64,000 bases of DNA from Mycobacterium sp. E1214 (GCF_001666755.1 NZ_LZJC01000048.1:16571-80570), one strand, 5' to 3'; positions 8,571 through 17,073 are shown, counted from the stretch's first letter. Made by a program: numbers and translations. Notes: generated from the letters alone by a model not told the origin.

Positions 8571-9320
8571 TCAGCGCGGATAGGCGTAGGGGTTCGGCGG
8601 GGCGTCGATGCGGGTCACCGCGGTGACCTCCAGCGTCGGGGTCGTCACGCCGTGCTGCTGCCGCGGCATCGGCTGGACCCGGCCCTGCACCCGAAGCCAC
8701 GTGTTGTCCGGCAGGCCGGCGGCTCGGCCCGCGAGCGGTCCCCGCACGTGCAGGCGGGCCAGCTGGGCGTCGGCCGCGCAGCAGATGATCACGATGCGGC
8801 CGAGGTCGACGCCGTCGCGCTCGTTGAGCACGAAGCCGGTGACCGTGATGGTCCGATTCGTCAGCGAGCCGGTGGTGTCGTGAGCCACCCGCATCAGCAC
8901 CTCCGGCAGCGACACCTCGGGCGCGGCGCCCGGCGGCAGCGGCGGATAGGCCCGGTTCAAAACGTCGTTGGACACCGACGTCACGGCCGGGGCGGCGGCC
9001 GAGGGCCGTAGCGCGGGCGGCGTCACGAACATCAACACCAGGACCGGGACGACGAGCAGCCACCCGATGCGGCCGCGGTGGGAGTGGGCATGGCCGTGTT
9101 CGTGGGCGGCGTCCTGGGTCGCTCCGGCCGCCCGCGGGGCGCCGCGCCGGATGTCACCGATGACCACGACCAGCGCGAGCCCGATGAGCAACACCGCCGA
9201 CGCGACCAGCCACGGCAGCAGCCCGGGTTTGACGTACCGCGTGAAGGCGCCGGACGCCGTGATCATGGCAACGCTGATGCCGACCAGGAGCAGGACGGTG
9301 TTCTCCGTTTCGCGGCTCAT
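8571..9320 (-). CDS. TIGR03943/YcgQ-like membrane protein
   Basis: 249 residues. Two N-terminal hydrophobic helices (about 7-28 and 32-55) are followed by the His-rich segment HEHGHAHSHRG, a third helix (about 85-105), and an extracytoplasmic C-terminal domain with ITVTGFVLNERDG and RIVIICCAADAQ. This matches the TIGR03943 family, which pairs with a DUF318 permease. In Bacillus the pair YcgR-YcgQ is Zur-regulated and linked to zinc supply. The permease gene ends immediately upstream (no spacer), and the PPE gene heads the unit. The role in metal or ligand uptake is inferred; the His segment is a plausible metal-handling loop between membrane helices. Confidence 0.85.
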   Translation of the reverse strand: MSRETENTVLLLVGISVAMITASGAFTRYVKPGLLPWLVASAVLLIGLALVVVIGDIRRGAPRAAGATQDAAHEHGHAHSHRGRIGWLLVVPVLVLMFVTPPALRPSAAAPAVTSVSNDVLNRAYPPLPPGAAPEVSLPEVLMRVAHDTTGSLTNRTITVTGFVLNERDGVDLGRIVIICCAADAQLARLHVRGPLAGRAAGLPDNTWLRVQGRVQPMPRQQHGVTTPTLEVTAVTRIDAPPNPYAYPR

Positions 9321-10352
9321 TCACCCACCACCCAGCAGGGGCCACCCGATCGCGCACGCGCTCGCCACCGCGACCACGAAGGTGGCGGGACCGAAACGCG
9401 CGGCGAACGCCCGGCCGAACATGCCGGCCTGCATGGCGAACAGCTTCACATCGACGGCCGGGCCGACCACCAAGAACACCAGCCGCGGCAACAGCGGCAC
9501 CATCGTCAGGCTGGCCGCCACGAACGCGTCCGCCTCCGAACACAGGGCCAGCGCGACGGCCAGGGCGGCCATCAGCGCCACGCTCAAGGCCATGTCGGAC
9601 GCGAGGTGCGTGAACACCCACGCGGGCACCACGACATGCAACACCGCCGCCGCCGCGGCGCCCACCACCAAATACGAGGCGGCCTGGACGAAGTCGTGCC
9701 GGGCGGCCTCGGTGAACACCACCCATCGGGATGCGTCCGCGGCGGTGCCGCTGGGCAACCGGCGCGTGATCCACTCGGCACGGCCCCAACGCGCCCACGC
9801 CCAACCCATCACCACCGCCGTCAACAGAGAAGCGCCCGCGCGGGCAAGCACCATTTCGGGCGCACCGGGAAACGCGACGGCGGTGGCCACCAGGACAACG
9901 GGATTGATCGCCGGCGCGGCCAGCATGAACGCCAGCGCCGCGGCGCCCGTCGCCCCGCCGTCGCCGAACAATCGCCGCGCCAACGGCACCGAGCCACACT
10001 CGCAGCCGGGCAGCGCCGCCCCGCCGATGCCCGCGGCGAGCACCGCCAGCCCTGGGCGCCGGGGCAGCCAGCGGGCCAGGCGCTGCGGCGAGACGAACGC
10101 CGCGATCAGGCCGCTGACCACGACACCGAGAACCAGGAACGGCACAGCCTGCACGAAGACCCCGCAGAACACCGTCCCCACGGTCGACAGCGCGGCGCTG
10201 TCGAGGACCGTGGCGCGCAGCGTCGTCGCCGACAGCGCACAGATCAGCAGGAGGCCGACAAGGACTTCCATGGACCCCGGCCGCAGACTGCGCCCGGATT
10301 TCAGCGTCGGCACCGCACCATTATTCCGCGCGGGCGCGCGTTGTCCGGTCAA
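9321..10352 (-). CDS. DUF318/YcgR-like permease
   Basis: 343 residues with about eight to nine hydrophobic helices. Family strings include FCGVFVQAVPFLVLGVVVSG, LPGCECGSVPLARRL and AFMLAAPAINPVVLVATA, with CSEADAFVA in the second half; these mark the DUF318 predicted permease family. With the adjoining TIGR03943 protein it forms the YcgR-YcgQ-type pair. Co-transcription with the PPE gene is likely, because the TTG start at 10352 lies six bases after the PPE stop. The start is uncertain: GTG 10313 and ATG 10271 are alternatives and none has a clear ribosome site. The substrate is not known; zinc or a zinc-ligand complex is the favoured guess from the Zur-type box upstream of the operon. Confidence 0.85.
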   Translation of the reverse strand: MTGQRAPARNNGAVPTLKSGRSLRPGSMEVLVGLLLICALSATTLRATVLDSAALSTVGTVFCGVFVQAVPFLVLGVVVSGLIAAFVSPQRLARWLPRRPGLAVLAAGIGGAALPGCECGSVPLARRLFGDGGATGAAALAFMLAAPAINPVVLVATAVAFPGAPEMVLARAGASLLTAVVMGWAWARWGRAEWITRRLPSGTAADASRWVVFTEAARHDFVQAASYLVVGAAAAAVLHVVVPAWVFTHLASDMALSVALMAALAVALALCSEADAFVAASLTMVPLLPRLVFLVVGPAVDVKLFAMQAGMFGRAFAARFGPATFVVAVASACAIGWPLLGGG

Positions 10353-10358
10353 GACGTG

Positions 10359-11951
10359 CTAGCGGTCGCGGGTCGTTTCGCCGTCGGCGTCGTCTTGCCA
10401 GGTACCCGGCATCATCGGCATCGTGGGGCCGCCGCCGAACTCGTCGCCGGCGAGCGTCGTCAGGCCCGCCGCCGCGCCGGCCGCCGCCTTGCGCGCAGTT
10501 CCAGCGAATCCCAGCGTGCCGGCTCCGCGGTCGGAGGCGGCCGCCGGTTCGTCGCCCGGGCCACCCCAGTCCGGATTCACGTCGACGTTCATGTCCATGA
10601 ATTCGTCCGCGTGATCGCGTTGCCGCTGGCGCCGTCGCCGCTTCGCCCGCGCCGCGCCCTGCGCCGCCGCTGCGGCGGCGGCCGCGGCGCTATCGGGTTC
10701 GGGCGCCTTGCGTCTGGCGCTGGAGCTCGCGCTGGCGGCCATGCCCGAACCGGTGCCCATTCCCGGCGGACCGACGACGTAGGGCGGGAAGAAGCCCGGC
10801 CCCGCGGCCGGCGGGGGCGCCGGCGGCGCCGCGCTCGCCACCGTAGTGGCCGCGGGAGCGGGCGCGGGCGCCGGCGCCGATGCGGGAGCCGCGGCCGGCG
10901 CCGCGAGGGGGGTGTGGCCGAGCACGGGCGCCAGAGTGGGCGCGGGCGCGACGGGCGCGGGTACCGCAACCGGCACCGGTTGCGGCAGCGCGGCAAGCCC
11001 TGCCAGGCCCGCGAAACCGCCGAGCGCCCCGAGGGGGGCGATCGCCAGCAGGGCCGGGGCCAGCAACAGAGCCGGTTGTGTGCCCAACCAACTGGCGATC
11101 TCGGCGATGTGGGTCGGCCAGTCGAACATCTCGAGGCTGACCAGGTACTGGAACGCCAACGCGGGATTGTGCACCAGGTAGTAGCCGAACTGCTCGAAAT
11201 CCTCGAGCAGTTCGAGGGCGCGAACGACCCAGAAGATCGGTTGTCCCGCGTCGGCGTAAGAGTCGTAAGGCAGCCCGTTCACCGTGCCCTGCGCCGGGTT
11301 CCAGTTGATACCGAAGTTTCGAAGAATCTGCGCGAGCCACTCGTTAAACGGGTTGTCCTGCGTCGGGTCGGGGAACGGATCGTCGTCGCCCGAATCGTCG
11401 CTCGCGGCATCGGCTTTCACGATCGGCGGCGCCGGGTCGGCCTGCGGCGTGGCCGCCACCGCGGCGGTGGAAACCGCTTGGTAGGTGGTCATCGTGGTGG
11501 CCGCCTGCACCCACATCCGCGCGTAGTCGGCCTCGTTGACCGCGATAGGTATCGTGTTGAGCCCGAAGAAGTTGGTGGCCACCAGGACGCCGTGCACCAC
11601 ATGGTTGGTCGCCAGCTCGGGCAACGTCGGCATGGCCGCCAGCGCGCTGGTATAGGCGGCGGCGGCGACCTCGTGCTGGGCCGCCGCCGTGGCGCTGTCG
11701 GCGCTGGACCGGGCCAGCCATTCCAGGTAAGGCGCGTGCGCGGCCGCGTATGACTCCGCGCTCGGCCCCTGCCAGGCACCCGCCTGCGTGGCCTCCAACA
11801 CCGCGCTCAATTGTGTGGCTGCCGAAGCATATTCGGCGCTCAGATCGGAGTACGCACTTGCCGCCGCGAGCAACGAGGCGGGTCCCGCGCCGCTGCTGAG
11901 CAGCGCCGAATGCACTTCCGGGGGTGAGGCCATCCATATGGGCGCCGTCAT
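10359..11951 (-). CDS. PPE family protein, PPW subfamily, heading a permease operon
   Basis: 530 residues, MTAPIWMASPPEVHSALLSS, with PPE at 10-12, GAWQG near 60, an Ala/Pro-rich middle and the PPW end motifs GFAGT and PMMPGTW. It is a close paralogue of the PPE at 1221-2675 and similar to M. tuberculosis PPE3, which is itself Zur-regulated. GAGGAG six bases before the ATG sets the start. A Zur-type box lies 40 bases upstream. The gene runs directly into the permease, suggesting that an outer-membrane or cell-wall PPE and an inner-membrane permease act on the same solute; that is inference. No PE partner gene is adjacent. Confidence 0.93.
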   Translation of the reverse strand: MTAPIWMASPPEVHSALLSSGAGPASLLAAASAYSDLSAEYASAATQLSAVLEATQAGAWQGPSAESYAAAHAPYLEWLARSSADSATAAAQHEVAAAAYTSALAAMPTLPELATNHVVHGVLVATNFFGLNTIPIAVNEADYARMWVQAATTMTTYQAVSTAAVAATPQADPAPPIVKADAASDDSGDDDPFPDPTQDNPFNEWLAQILRNFGINWNPAQGTVNGLPYDSYADAGQPIFWVVRALELLEDFEQFGYYLVHNPALAFQYLVSLEMFDWPTHIAEIASWLGTQPALLLAPALLAIAPLGALGGFAGLAGLAALPQPVPVAVPAPVAPAPTLAPVLGHTPLAAPAAAPASAPAPAPAPAATTVASAAPPAPPPAAGPGFFPPYVVGPPGMGTGSGMAASASSSARRKAPEPDSAAAAAAAAAQGAARAKRRRRQRQRDHADEFMDMNVDVNPDWGGPGDEPAAASDRGAGTLGFAGTARKAAAGAAAGLTTLAGDEFGGGPTMPMMPGTWQDDADGETTRDR

Positions 11952-11990
11952 AACGAACTCCTCGGGCTGGGCTGATCCTGAGGAGCTTAA

Positions 11991-12005
11991 TGAATATGAT
12001 TGTCG
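11991..12005 (-). promoter_or_regulatory. Zur-type box upstream of the PPE-permease operon
   Basis: The minus strand reads CGACAATCATATTCA, 12 of 15 matches to TGAAAATCATTTTCA, flanked by TTAAG as at the CobW site. It lies 40 bases before the PPE ATG. A second overlapping register (TGATTGTCGTTATCA on the plus strand, 12 bases?) is weaker. Confidence 0.6.
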
Positions 12006-12026
12006 TTATCAACACAACGGCGGCGC

Positions 12027-12941
12027 TCAGATCAACGGGCGCCCCGCCCGGATCCTGCGGTCGACGTCCCACAGCAAGACGTTGAACGGGAAGTGGCGGA
12101 CGAACCGCGGCAGGCGCCGGTTCACCGCGGCCAGCACCGCGATGATCCGGTCAAAGCGTCGTTGCCGGGTCGCATCCCACGGCAGGCGCATCTCCTCGCG
12201 AAACCGCGCGGGCAAGAAGCCGGTGGTGATCAGCAGCGCGAGGCCCTCGGTCACACGTTGGACGGGGCCAGGCAACCGCAGGCCCCGGATGCGGTTCGCC
12301 GCAATGGGATACAGATACTCGCGCACGGCGTCGTCGACGTGCACCGTTGCCAGCGACTCCCGCCAGTACCGGTCGAACGCCTCCCGGTCCGGCGGCCACA
12401 TGTGCTCGGGCACCTGCAACGTGGTGGCCAGCGCCATGCCCTCGCGATAGTGGCGGTCGGCGTCCGCACCTTCGAGTTCACCGATGAACATCCGGTAGAT
12501 GTCGACGCCGCCCTTGTACAAGCAGGCGCCCACCCACAATTGCAGGCCGGGGTCGAAGGCGTTGTACCTCACCGGGCTGTCGGGTGTCGAGTAGACCTGC
12601 GCGTGCGCCCGGTTCACCGCACGACGGAAGGCGGCCTTCTGGGCATCGCTACCGTTGGTCGCCACCGCGAGATAGGTGAAGGTGGTGCGAGCCCGTTTGA
12701 TCGGGTGCAGGTCGACGCGACCGCTTTCCACGCGGCTCTCCATGACGCCGTATCCGACGCCGGGCTGCGCCAGCTGCATGATCACGTTCGCCGGTCCGGC
12801 GAGCAAGGCGATGCCCATCAGGCCCTCGTCGATGCCTAACGCGCGGCGGCCGCGGCCGGTGCGGCGCGGCGGCCGGGGCGGGTCGGCAATGGGGCGTTCG
12901 ACGTGCCGCATCGGTGGGTCGACCGGCTGTCGGATTGCCAT
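12027..12941 (-). CDS. MpaB-like oxygenase family protein (DUF2236), Rv0276-like
   Basis: 304 residues. The DUF2236/MpaB family text is clear: LLAGPANVIMQLAQPGVGYG, HPIKRARTTFTYLAVA, AVNRAHAQV, WVGACLYKGGVDIYRMFIG. Members are haem-dependent oxygenase-like proteins (latex-clearing protein and MpaB relatives); the substrate here is unknown. It corresponds to M. tuberculosis Rv0276. ATG 12941 has GAAGGA seven bases upstream. It is divergent from a TetR gene with about 90 bases between the starts, so that regulator probably controls it. Confidence 0.85.
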   Translation of the reverse strand: MAIRQPVDPPMRHVERPIADPPRPPRRTGRGRRALGIDEGLMGIALLAGPANVIMQLAQPGVGYGVMESRVESGRVDLHPIKRARTTFTYLAVATNGSDAQKAAFRRAVNRAHAQVYSTPDSPVRYNAFDPGLQLWVGACLYKGGVDIYRMFIGELEGADADRHYREGMALATTLQVPEHMWPPDREAFDRYWRESLATVHVDDAVREYLYPIAANRIRGLRLPGPVQRVTEGLALLITTGFLPARFREEMRLPWDATRQRRFDRIIAVLAAVNRRLPRFVRHFPFNVLLWDVDRRIRAGRPLI

Positions 12942-13029
12942 GATCGGGTCCTTCCCCGCAGCCCGCTAATGTGCGAACGCTCGTTTCCTGATAGTGTCGC
13001 GGTGCACGCGTGGTGTCAAGATGGTTGGT

Positions 13030-13695
13030 ATGAGCGAGACGCCCAGCGCGCGGCCCTATCGCGGGGTCGAGGCCACCGAACGGCTGGCCGCTCGGCGCAA
13101 CCGGCTCCTCGCCGCCGGGCTGGATCTTCTCGGGGCGGACCAGCAAAGCATGGCGGCGGTCACCGTCCGCGGCGTGTGCCGCAAGGCGGGACTCGCCGCG
13201 CGCTACTTCTACGAAAGCTTCGCCGACAAGGACCAGTTTGTCGCTGCCGTCTTCGACTGGGTCGCCGCGGAACTGGCGGCCACCACCCAGGCGGCGGTGG
13301 CCGCCGTACCGCCGCACGAACAGACCCGCGCGGGCATGGCCAACATCGTGCGGACCATCGCCGACGATGCCCGCCTCGGCCGGCTGCTGTTCAGCACCCA
13401 ACTCGCCGATCCCGTGGTGGTGCGCAAGCGCGCCGAATCGCGGGCCCTGTTCGCGATGCTGTCCGGGCAACACGTGGGTAACGCATTGCGGATGCCGGCG
13501 AACGACCGGATCAAGGCCGCGGCGCATTTCGTGGTCGGCGGCGTCGGGCAGACCATCAGCGCCTGGCTGGCCGGTTTCGTCCGGCTGGAACCCGAGCAGC
13601 TCGTCGACCAACTGGCGGCGTTGATCGACGAACTCGCCGAGCCCGACCTCTACCGGATCACCGACACCGCGGTCGACGCCACGGTCCGCGACTGA
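13030..13695 (+). CDS. TetR-family transcriptional regulator, Rv0275c-like
   Basis: 221 residues, MSETPSARPYRGVEATERLA. The N-terminal helix-turn-helix is read as AVTVRGVCRKAGLAARYFYESFADKDQFVAAVF (about residues 42-74), the standard TetR pattern; the rest is the ligand-binding helical domain. It resembles M. tuberculosis Rv0275c and is divergent from the MpaB-like gene, its likely target. ATG 13030 is used; an in-frame ATG at 13021 and a longer frame are alternatives and no strong ribosome site decides between them. The two bases after the operator-like region between the genes show no obvious perfect palindrome. Confidence 0.85.
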   Translation: MSETPSARPYRGVEATERLAARRNRLLAAGLDLLGADQQSMAAVTVRGVCRKAGLAARYFYESFADKDQFVAAVFDWVAAELAATTQAAVAAVPPHEQTRAGMANIVRTIADDARLGRLLFSTQLADPVVVRKRAESRALFAMLSGQHVGNALRMPANDRIKAAAHFVVGGVGQTISAWLAGFVRLEPEQLVDQLAALIDELAEPDLYRITDTAVDATVRD

Positions 13696-15054
13696 CTACC
13701 CGCCCACGCTCACACGCGGTGGGCTCCAGTCGCTGGTCGCCGCCAGCGAAAAGTCGCTCAGAGTACTCGAAAGCGCTTCTCGCAGTGCTTCGTTGGAGTT
13801 ATGGCAGCCCAACTCGTAGGCGAGGGCCGAGACGAACACCCGCCCGTTCAGCCGCCCGGACAACAACGCCAGTGCCCCGTTGGTGCAATGCATCGTGCCT
13901 GCGGTGACGCCCGGGTAGACGGACTTGATCGCGAAGCAGTCGGCCTCGGTCCCGTCCGGCCGGTTCACCTGCGGGGCAATCACGCCGAGGTTCGACGACA
14001 CGACGGTGGTGGCGCTGCCGGTGATCACGCTGATCAACCGCCGAAAGACCCATTTCGGTATCAACGGGACCAACGGCAGCAGCTCCCAGCGCTGGTCGGG
14101 CGCGTCGTTGTGGGCGATCAACGCCGCCTTGATCGCGGCGCGGATCGGGCGCAGGTCCCGCGGCGCCGGAACGGGGTCCACGACGACGTCGACATTGATG
14201 ACCGCGTTGGCGCGGGTGTCCCCGGGCGTGCGCTCGTTGAGCGGCATGCCGACCGTGACGGAGCCGTCCGCCGCCACCCGCCCCACGCGGTGGGCCAGCT
14301 GCGCCGCCAGCCCCGCCAGCAGCGCGTTGCTGGTTCCGCCGAGCGCGTTCGCGCGGGCGTCCCACTGGTCGGCGTCGATGAAGACGGTGGCCATCGGCAG
14401 CGCGATGGGTCGATCCGGGTCGACGGGCGGGGCGGGTCGAGCGCGTGCCGGGGCGACCGGTGCGGCGCCGACACGGCTCGCGCGCGCCTGCCGCACGGCC
14501 GCCAGCACGGCCCGGCCGACGCCGGGCACGTCGCTCGCGGCCTGGCGTGCGTCCTCGCGCAGCGCGGTGGAACGCGTCCGCCGCGCGGCGGCGGGCCAGG
14601 CGACCGGCTGCTCGATGCCGCCGGCCGCATCGGCCAGGGCTTCGCACAACCCGACACCGTCGGTGAGGCAGTGAGTGACAACCAGGCTCACCGCTCCGCC
14701 GCCCTCGGTGAACGGCAGCACCGCGAGGTGCCAGCCGGGCCCGCGTTCGGCGTCCGGCTGATGGCCGCCCTGCTCGCGGCACCACGCCTCGAACGCATCG
14801 CGGGGGCGGGGCGCCGCGATGACCAGCTCGGGTTCGTCGCGGGGCGCGACCCAGCGGTGCCGGCCGAATGGCAACGGGGAGCGCTCGATGCGCCGCGACA
14901 GCCGCCCTCGCCGCAGCAGGCGATGGAACGTGCGGACGCCGTCGAGATCGACATCGCGGTCGTAAACCCAGATGCACTGCAGCAGGCTGGTGGCGCCGGT
15001 CGCCCGCTCGCCGAGGAACAGCGTTTGGTCGGCCAAGTCCAGGACGTTGCTCAT
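13696..15054 (-). CDS. Condensation-fold acyltransferase (WS/DGAT- or PapA-like)
   Basis: 452 residues starting MSNVLDLADQTLFLGERATG. The active-site motif HCLTDG (residues 128-133) fits the HxxxDG of the acyl-CoA-dependent condensation superfamily, and VTVGMPLNERTPGDTRANAV plus VVSSNLGVIAPQVNRPDG fit the structural positions seen in WS/DGAT-type enzymes. It probably transfers an acyl group to an alcohol in lipid synthesis; donor and acceptor are unknown. The ATG at 15054 has AGGAG nine bases upstream; a frame extending to 15552 overlaps the upstream gene and is rejected. It lies 50 bases after the PapA-like gene, so the two likely form one operon. No counterpart sits here in M. tuberculosis. 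Confidence 0.8.
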   Translation of the reverse strand: MSNVLDLADQTLFLGERATGATSLLQCIWVYDRDVDLDGVRTFHRLLRRGRLSRRIERSPLPFGRHRWVAPRDEPELVIAAPRPRDAFEAWCREQGGHQPDAERGPGWHLAVLPFTEGGGAVSLVVTHCLTDGVGLCEALADAAGGIEQPVAWPAAARRTRSTALREDARQAASDVPGVGRAVLAAVRQARASRVGAAPVAPARARPAPPVDPDRPIALPMATVFIDADQWDARANALGGTSNALLAGLAAQLAHRVGRVAADGSVTVGMPLNERTPGDTRANAVINVDVVVDPVPAPRDLRPIRAAIKAALIAHNDAPDQRWELLPLVPLIPKWVFRRLISVITGSATTVVSSNLGVIAPQVNRPDGTEADCFAIKSVYPGVTAGTMHCTNGALALLSGRLNGRVFVSALAYELGCHNSNEALREALSSTLSDFSLAATSDWSPPRVSVGG

Positions 15055-15104
15055 CGTCGACGGCTCCTTGCTGGGGCGCGCGCCCGCACCCGATCGTGAT
15101 CTAC

Positions 15105-16523
15105 CTAGGCCGCGACCACGTCGGGCTGGTCGGGGGTGGTTTCGATGACGCGCGCGAATTCCTGGCGCAACGTCGCGATGTAGCGATGCACCGACTCGCG
15201 CGCGACGTCGTTGTCGGGGAACGAAATCGTCACGGTGGTCCGCTCGACGTGCCGGTTGATCCACATGTTGATCCCGCCGGCGGACAGGCTGTCGCCGTAG
15301 GTGCCGAAGTTCATCTCGGCCCACAGGCCGACCAGGGGAATCTTGCGGAAGTCGAGGAACGACACCATCATCGGCAGCTGCGAGGGCAGCGTGATGCCGA
15401 GTTCGTCGGGGGTCGCCAACTCCAGGACCCGTTCGACCGGTACGGCCGCGAGGTCCTTGGCGGCGTCGAAGGACTTCTGGGCCGCCCGCGCCGCCTCGGG
15501 GAACGAGTCGCCTCCGGTCGGCACGGTGACCGGGATGAGGCTGGCGAACCATCCCACCGTCATGGAGTCGATGCCCGGTGAGCGGGTGTCCTTGGCTGTA
15601 AACCCGAAAAATGTTTCCTTGCCGGTCAATTGGTGTTCAGCCAGCGCCGTGCAGGCCAGCACCCCGCCGATGAACCGGGCGCCCGCCGCGACGCAGGCCG
15701 CGTCGAACGACTCGGTGCCCGCCGCGTCGAGCAGTTCGACCGTCACCAGGTCCCCCTTGCAGCTGGCCCACGTGTCGCCCAGGGGCAGCGGGAAGCTCGG
15801 CCAGTCCCCCTCGGTCTCGCGGGCGAACTCGATCCAGTCCTTGATCTCCGGGGAGGACAGGGTCAGGCTGGCCGCGTTTCCGCGCTGGCGGGCGGTGTAA
15901 TCGCGGTAGCTCCTGACCTCCGGCAGCGTGGTCGGGCGCCGACCATGCGCCCCCAGCGCCAGCTCCTGGTAGGCGAGTTGGATGTCGAGGAAGATGAGCG
16001 CGGCGGAGAGGCCGTCGATGTGCAGGTGGTCGACGCTGGCGTAGAACGTGAAGTGGTCGGCTCCCTGAACGATCCCGTAGGTGAAGCAACCCCACCCGAG
16101 CGTTTCGGGGGTGGTGGTCAGGGCGTGCTCGCGGGCCTGCTCGGGGCTCATGGTCCCGAACGACACCGGAGCGAGCTCGATGACTTCCGGATGGACGGCG
16201 TGACGGACGAGCATGCCGTCAATGAATTCATACCAGCTGTGATAGGTGTCCTGGCTGCGCACGTGTGCGTTGATCGCCGCGGTCATCGCCGAGAAGCCGC
16301 ACTCCCCCGGGATGTCCCACGCGACGACCATCAGGCGCGGCAGCTGCCTGTTCAACGTCTTGCCGTGAAACGCCGTCCAGAGATGTTGGGTCTGTTGGTA
16401 ACTCGCAGCCGCATTGCTGCGCGGTGCATTGCGCGCCGCTTCCTGCGCCTCGGGCGTCACCAGCCACGTGGTCAGCAGACCGTGCGGTGGTTGCCATTCG
16501 CTAATGTTTCCGAGTGCGACCAT
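15105..16523 (-). CDS. PapA-type polyketide-associated acyltransferase
   Basis: 472 residues, MVALGNISEWQPPHGLLTTW. It aligns by eye with M. tuberculosis PapA1/PapA3: INAHVRSQDTYHSWYEF, FTFYASVDHLHIDG with the catalytic HxxxDG at residues 166-171, DWIEFARETEGDWPSFPLPLG, ARFIGGVLACTALAEHQLTG and VGWFASLIPVTVP. PapA enzymes acylate trehalose or polyketide lipids of the cell envelope. No polyketide synthase, Mmpl or Chp gene is nearby, so the product cannot be named. AAGGA seven bases before ATG 16523 sets the start; the frame continues upstream to 16637 without support. It heads the acyltransferase pair. Confidence 0.88.
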   Translation of the reverse strand: MVALGNISEWQPPHGLLTTWLVTPEAQEAARNAPRSNAAASYQQTQHLWTAFHGKTLNRQLPRLMVVAWDIPGECGFSAMTAAINAHVRSQDTYHSWYEFIDGMLVRHAVHPEVIELAPVSFGTMSPEQAREHALTTTPETLGWGCFTYGIVQGADHFTFYASVDHLHIDGLSAALIFLDIQLAYQELALGAHGRRPTTLPEVRSYRDYTARQRGNAASLTLSSPEIKDWIEFARETEGDWPSFPLPLGDTWASCKGDLVTVELLDAAGTESFDAACVAAGARFIGGVLACTALAEHQLTGKETFFGFTAKDTRSPGIDSMTVGWFASLIPVTVPTGGDSFPEAARAAQKSFDAAKDLAAVPVERVLELATPDELGITLPSQLPMMVSFLDFRKIPLVGLWAEMNFGTYGDSLSAGGINMWINRHVERTTVTISFPDNDVARESVHRYIATLRQEFARVIETTPDQPDVVAA

Positions 16524-16844
16524 TGTCGAGTCCTTAGATTCCTGATCCGTGGTTCGGTGCGCGCCATGGCGGGGGGAACATTGCGCGGAAAGCTGCTGTC
16601 GTGGTTTCGATTCCGTTCGGGCTGGGAATCTCGTCACGAGCGGCCAGTGGAGAAGTTGATGCTCACCGCGTCCATAGCGCCCCCGATGTCGCTGAGGGGG
16701 ACGGTAATGGACGCATGTGAAATTCGCGCCTTTTTAGGAACATTCACATTCCACCGCGAACATCACGGGACCCGCGTACCGTTATTCGGTCGCTCGGTGT
16801 CGGCCAGGCGGCGCGGACAGCGCGGTTGCCTAAGATGAACATCC
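16524..16844. other. Intergenic region upstream of the acyltransferase operon
   Basis: About 320 bases with no recognisable coding. It must hold the promoter for the leftward PapA operon and, at its right end, a TAAGAT hexamer (16831-16836) eight bases before a small rightward frame. It is less GC-rich than neighbouring genes. Confidence 0.4.
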
Positions 16845-17024
16845 ATGGCCCGTCAGGTAAACCGTCGTCGTAGCCCCCTCGGTTCGGAGTACCCCGTTAC
16901 GGGTCCGCTGTCGTTGCTCGTCGACCGACTGTTGGCCGCCAGCCGGCACACCGGGCCGCGCCTGTACCGGATCCTGTGGGGCGTGCAGGCGCCGCCCGCG
17001 CCCGATGCTCGCGCAGCTGAATGA
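16845..17024 (+). CDS. Possible small basic protein, 59 aa
   Basis: A 59-residue frame beginning MARQVNRRRSPLGSEYPVTG and ending near LYRILWGVQAPPAPDARAAE. It has a basic N-terminus and an amphipathic middle (SLLVDRLLAASRHTG), no cysteine and no recognised domain. A TAAGAT -10-like hexamer lies eight bases before the ATG, compatible with a near-leaderless start; there is no Shine-Dalgarno. It lies between divergent acyltransferase and membrane-protein genes. Codon choice looks normal for the genome, but homology is needed to be sure. Confidence 0.4.
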   Translation: MARQVNRRRSPLGSEYPVTGPLSLLVDRLLAASRHTGPRLYRILWGVQAPPAPDARAAE

Positions 17025-17073
17025 CCGACATCCGTTGACGTGGTTCGCGTTTCGCGCCGGAGATCCGCCGAAT

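Noticed and set aside
9078..11753. An 891-residue open frame on the plus strand, and similar long ones at 55694-58033 (minus) and 36318-38417 (plus).
   Set aside because: They lie opposite strongly recognised genes (permease/PPE, aftD, nirB), are Arg/Gly/His-rich with no family features, and are products of high-GC third positions.
13696..15552. The longer 618-residue version of the second acyltransferase.
   Set aside because: Its first 166 residues are an Arg-rich shadow of the PapA gene; homology and a ribosome site begin at 15054.
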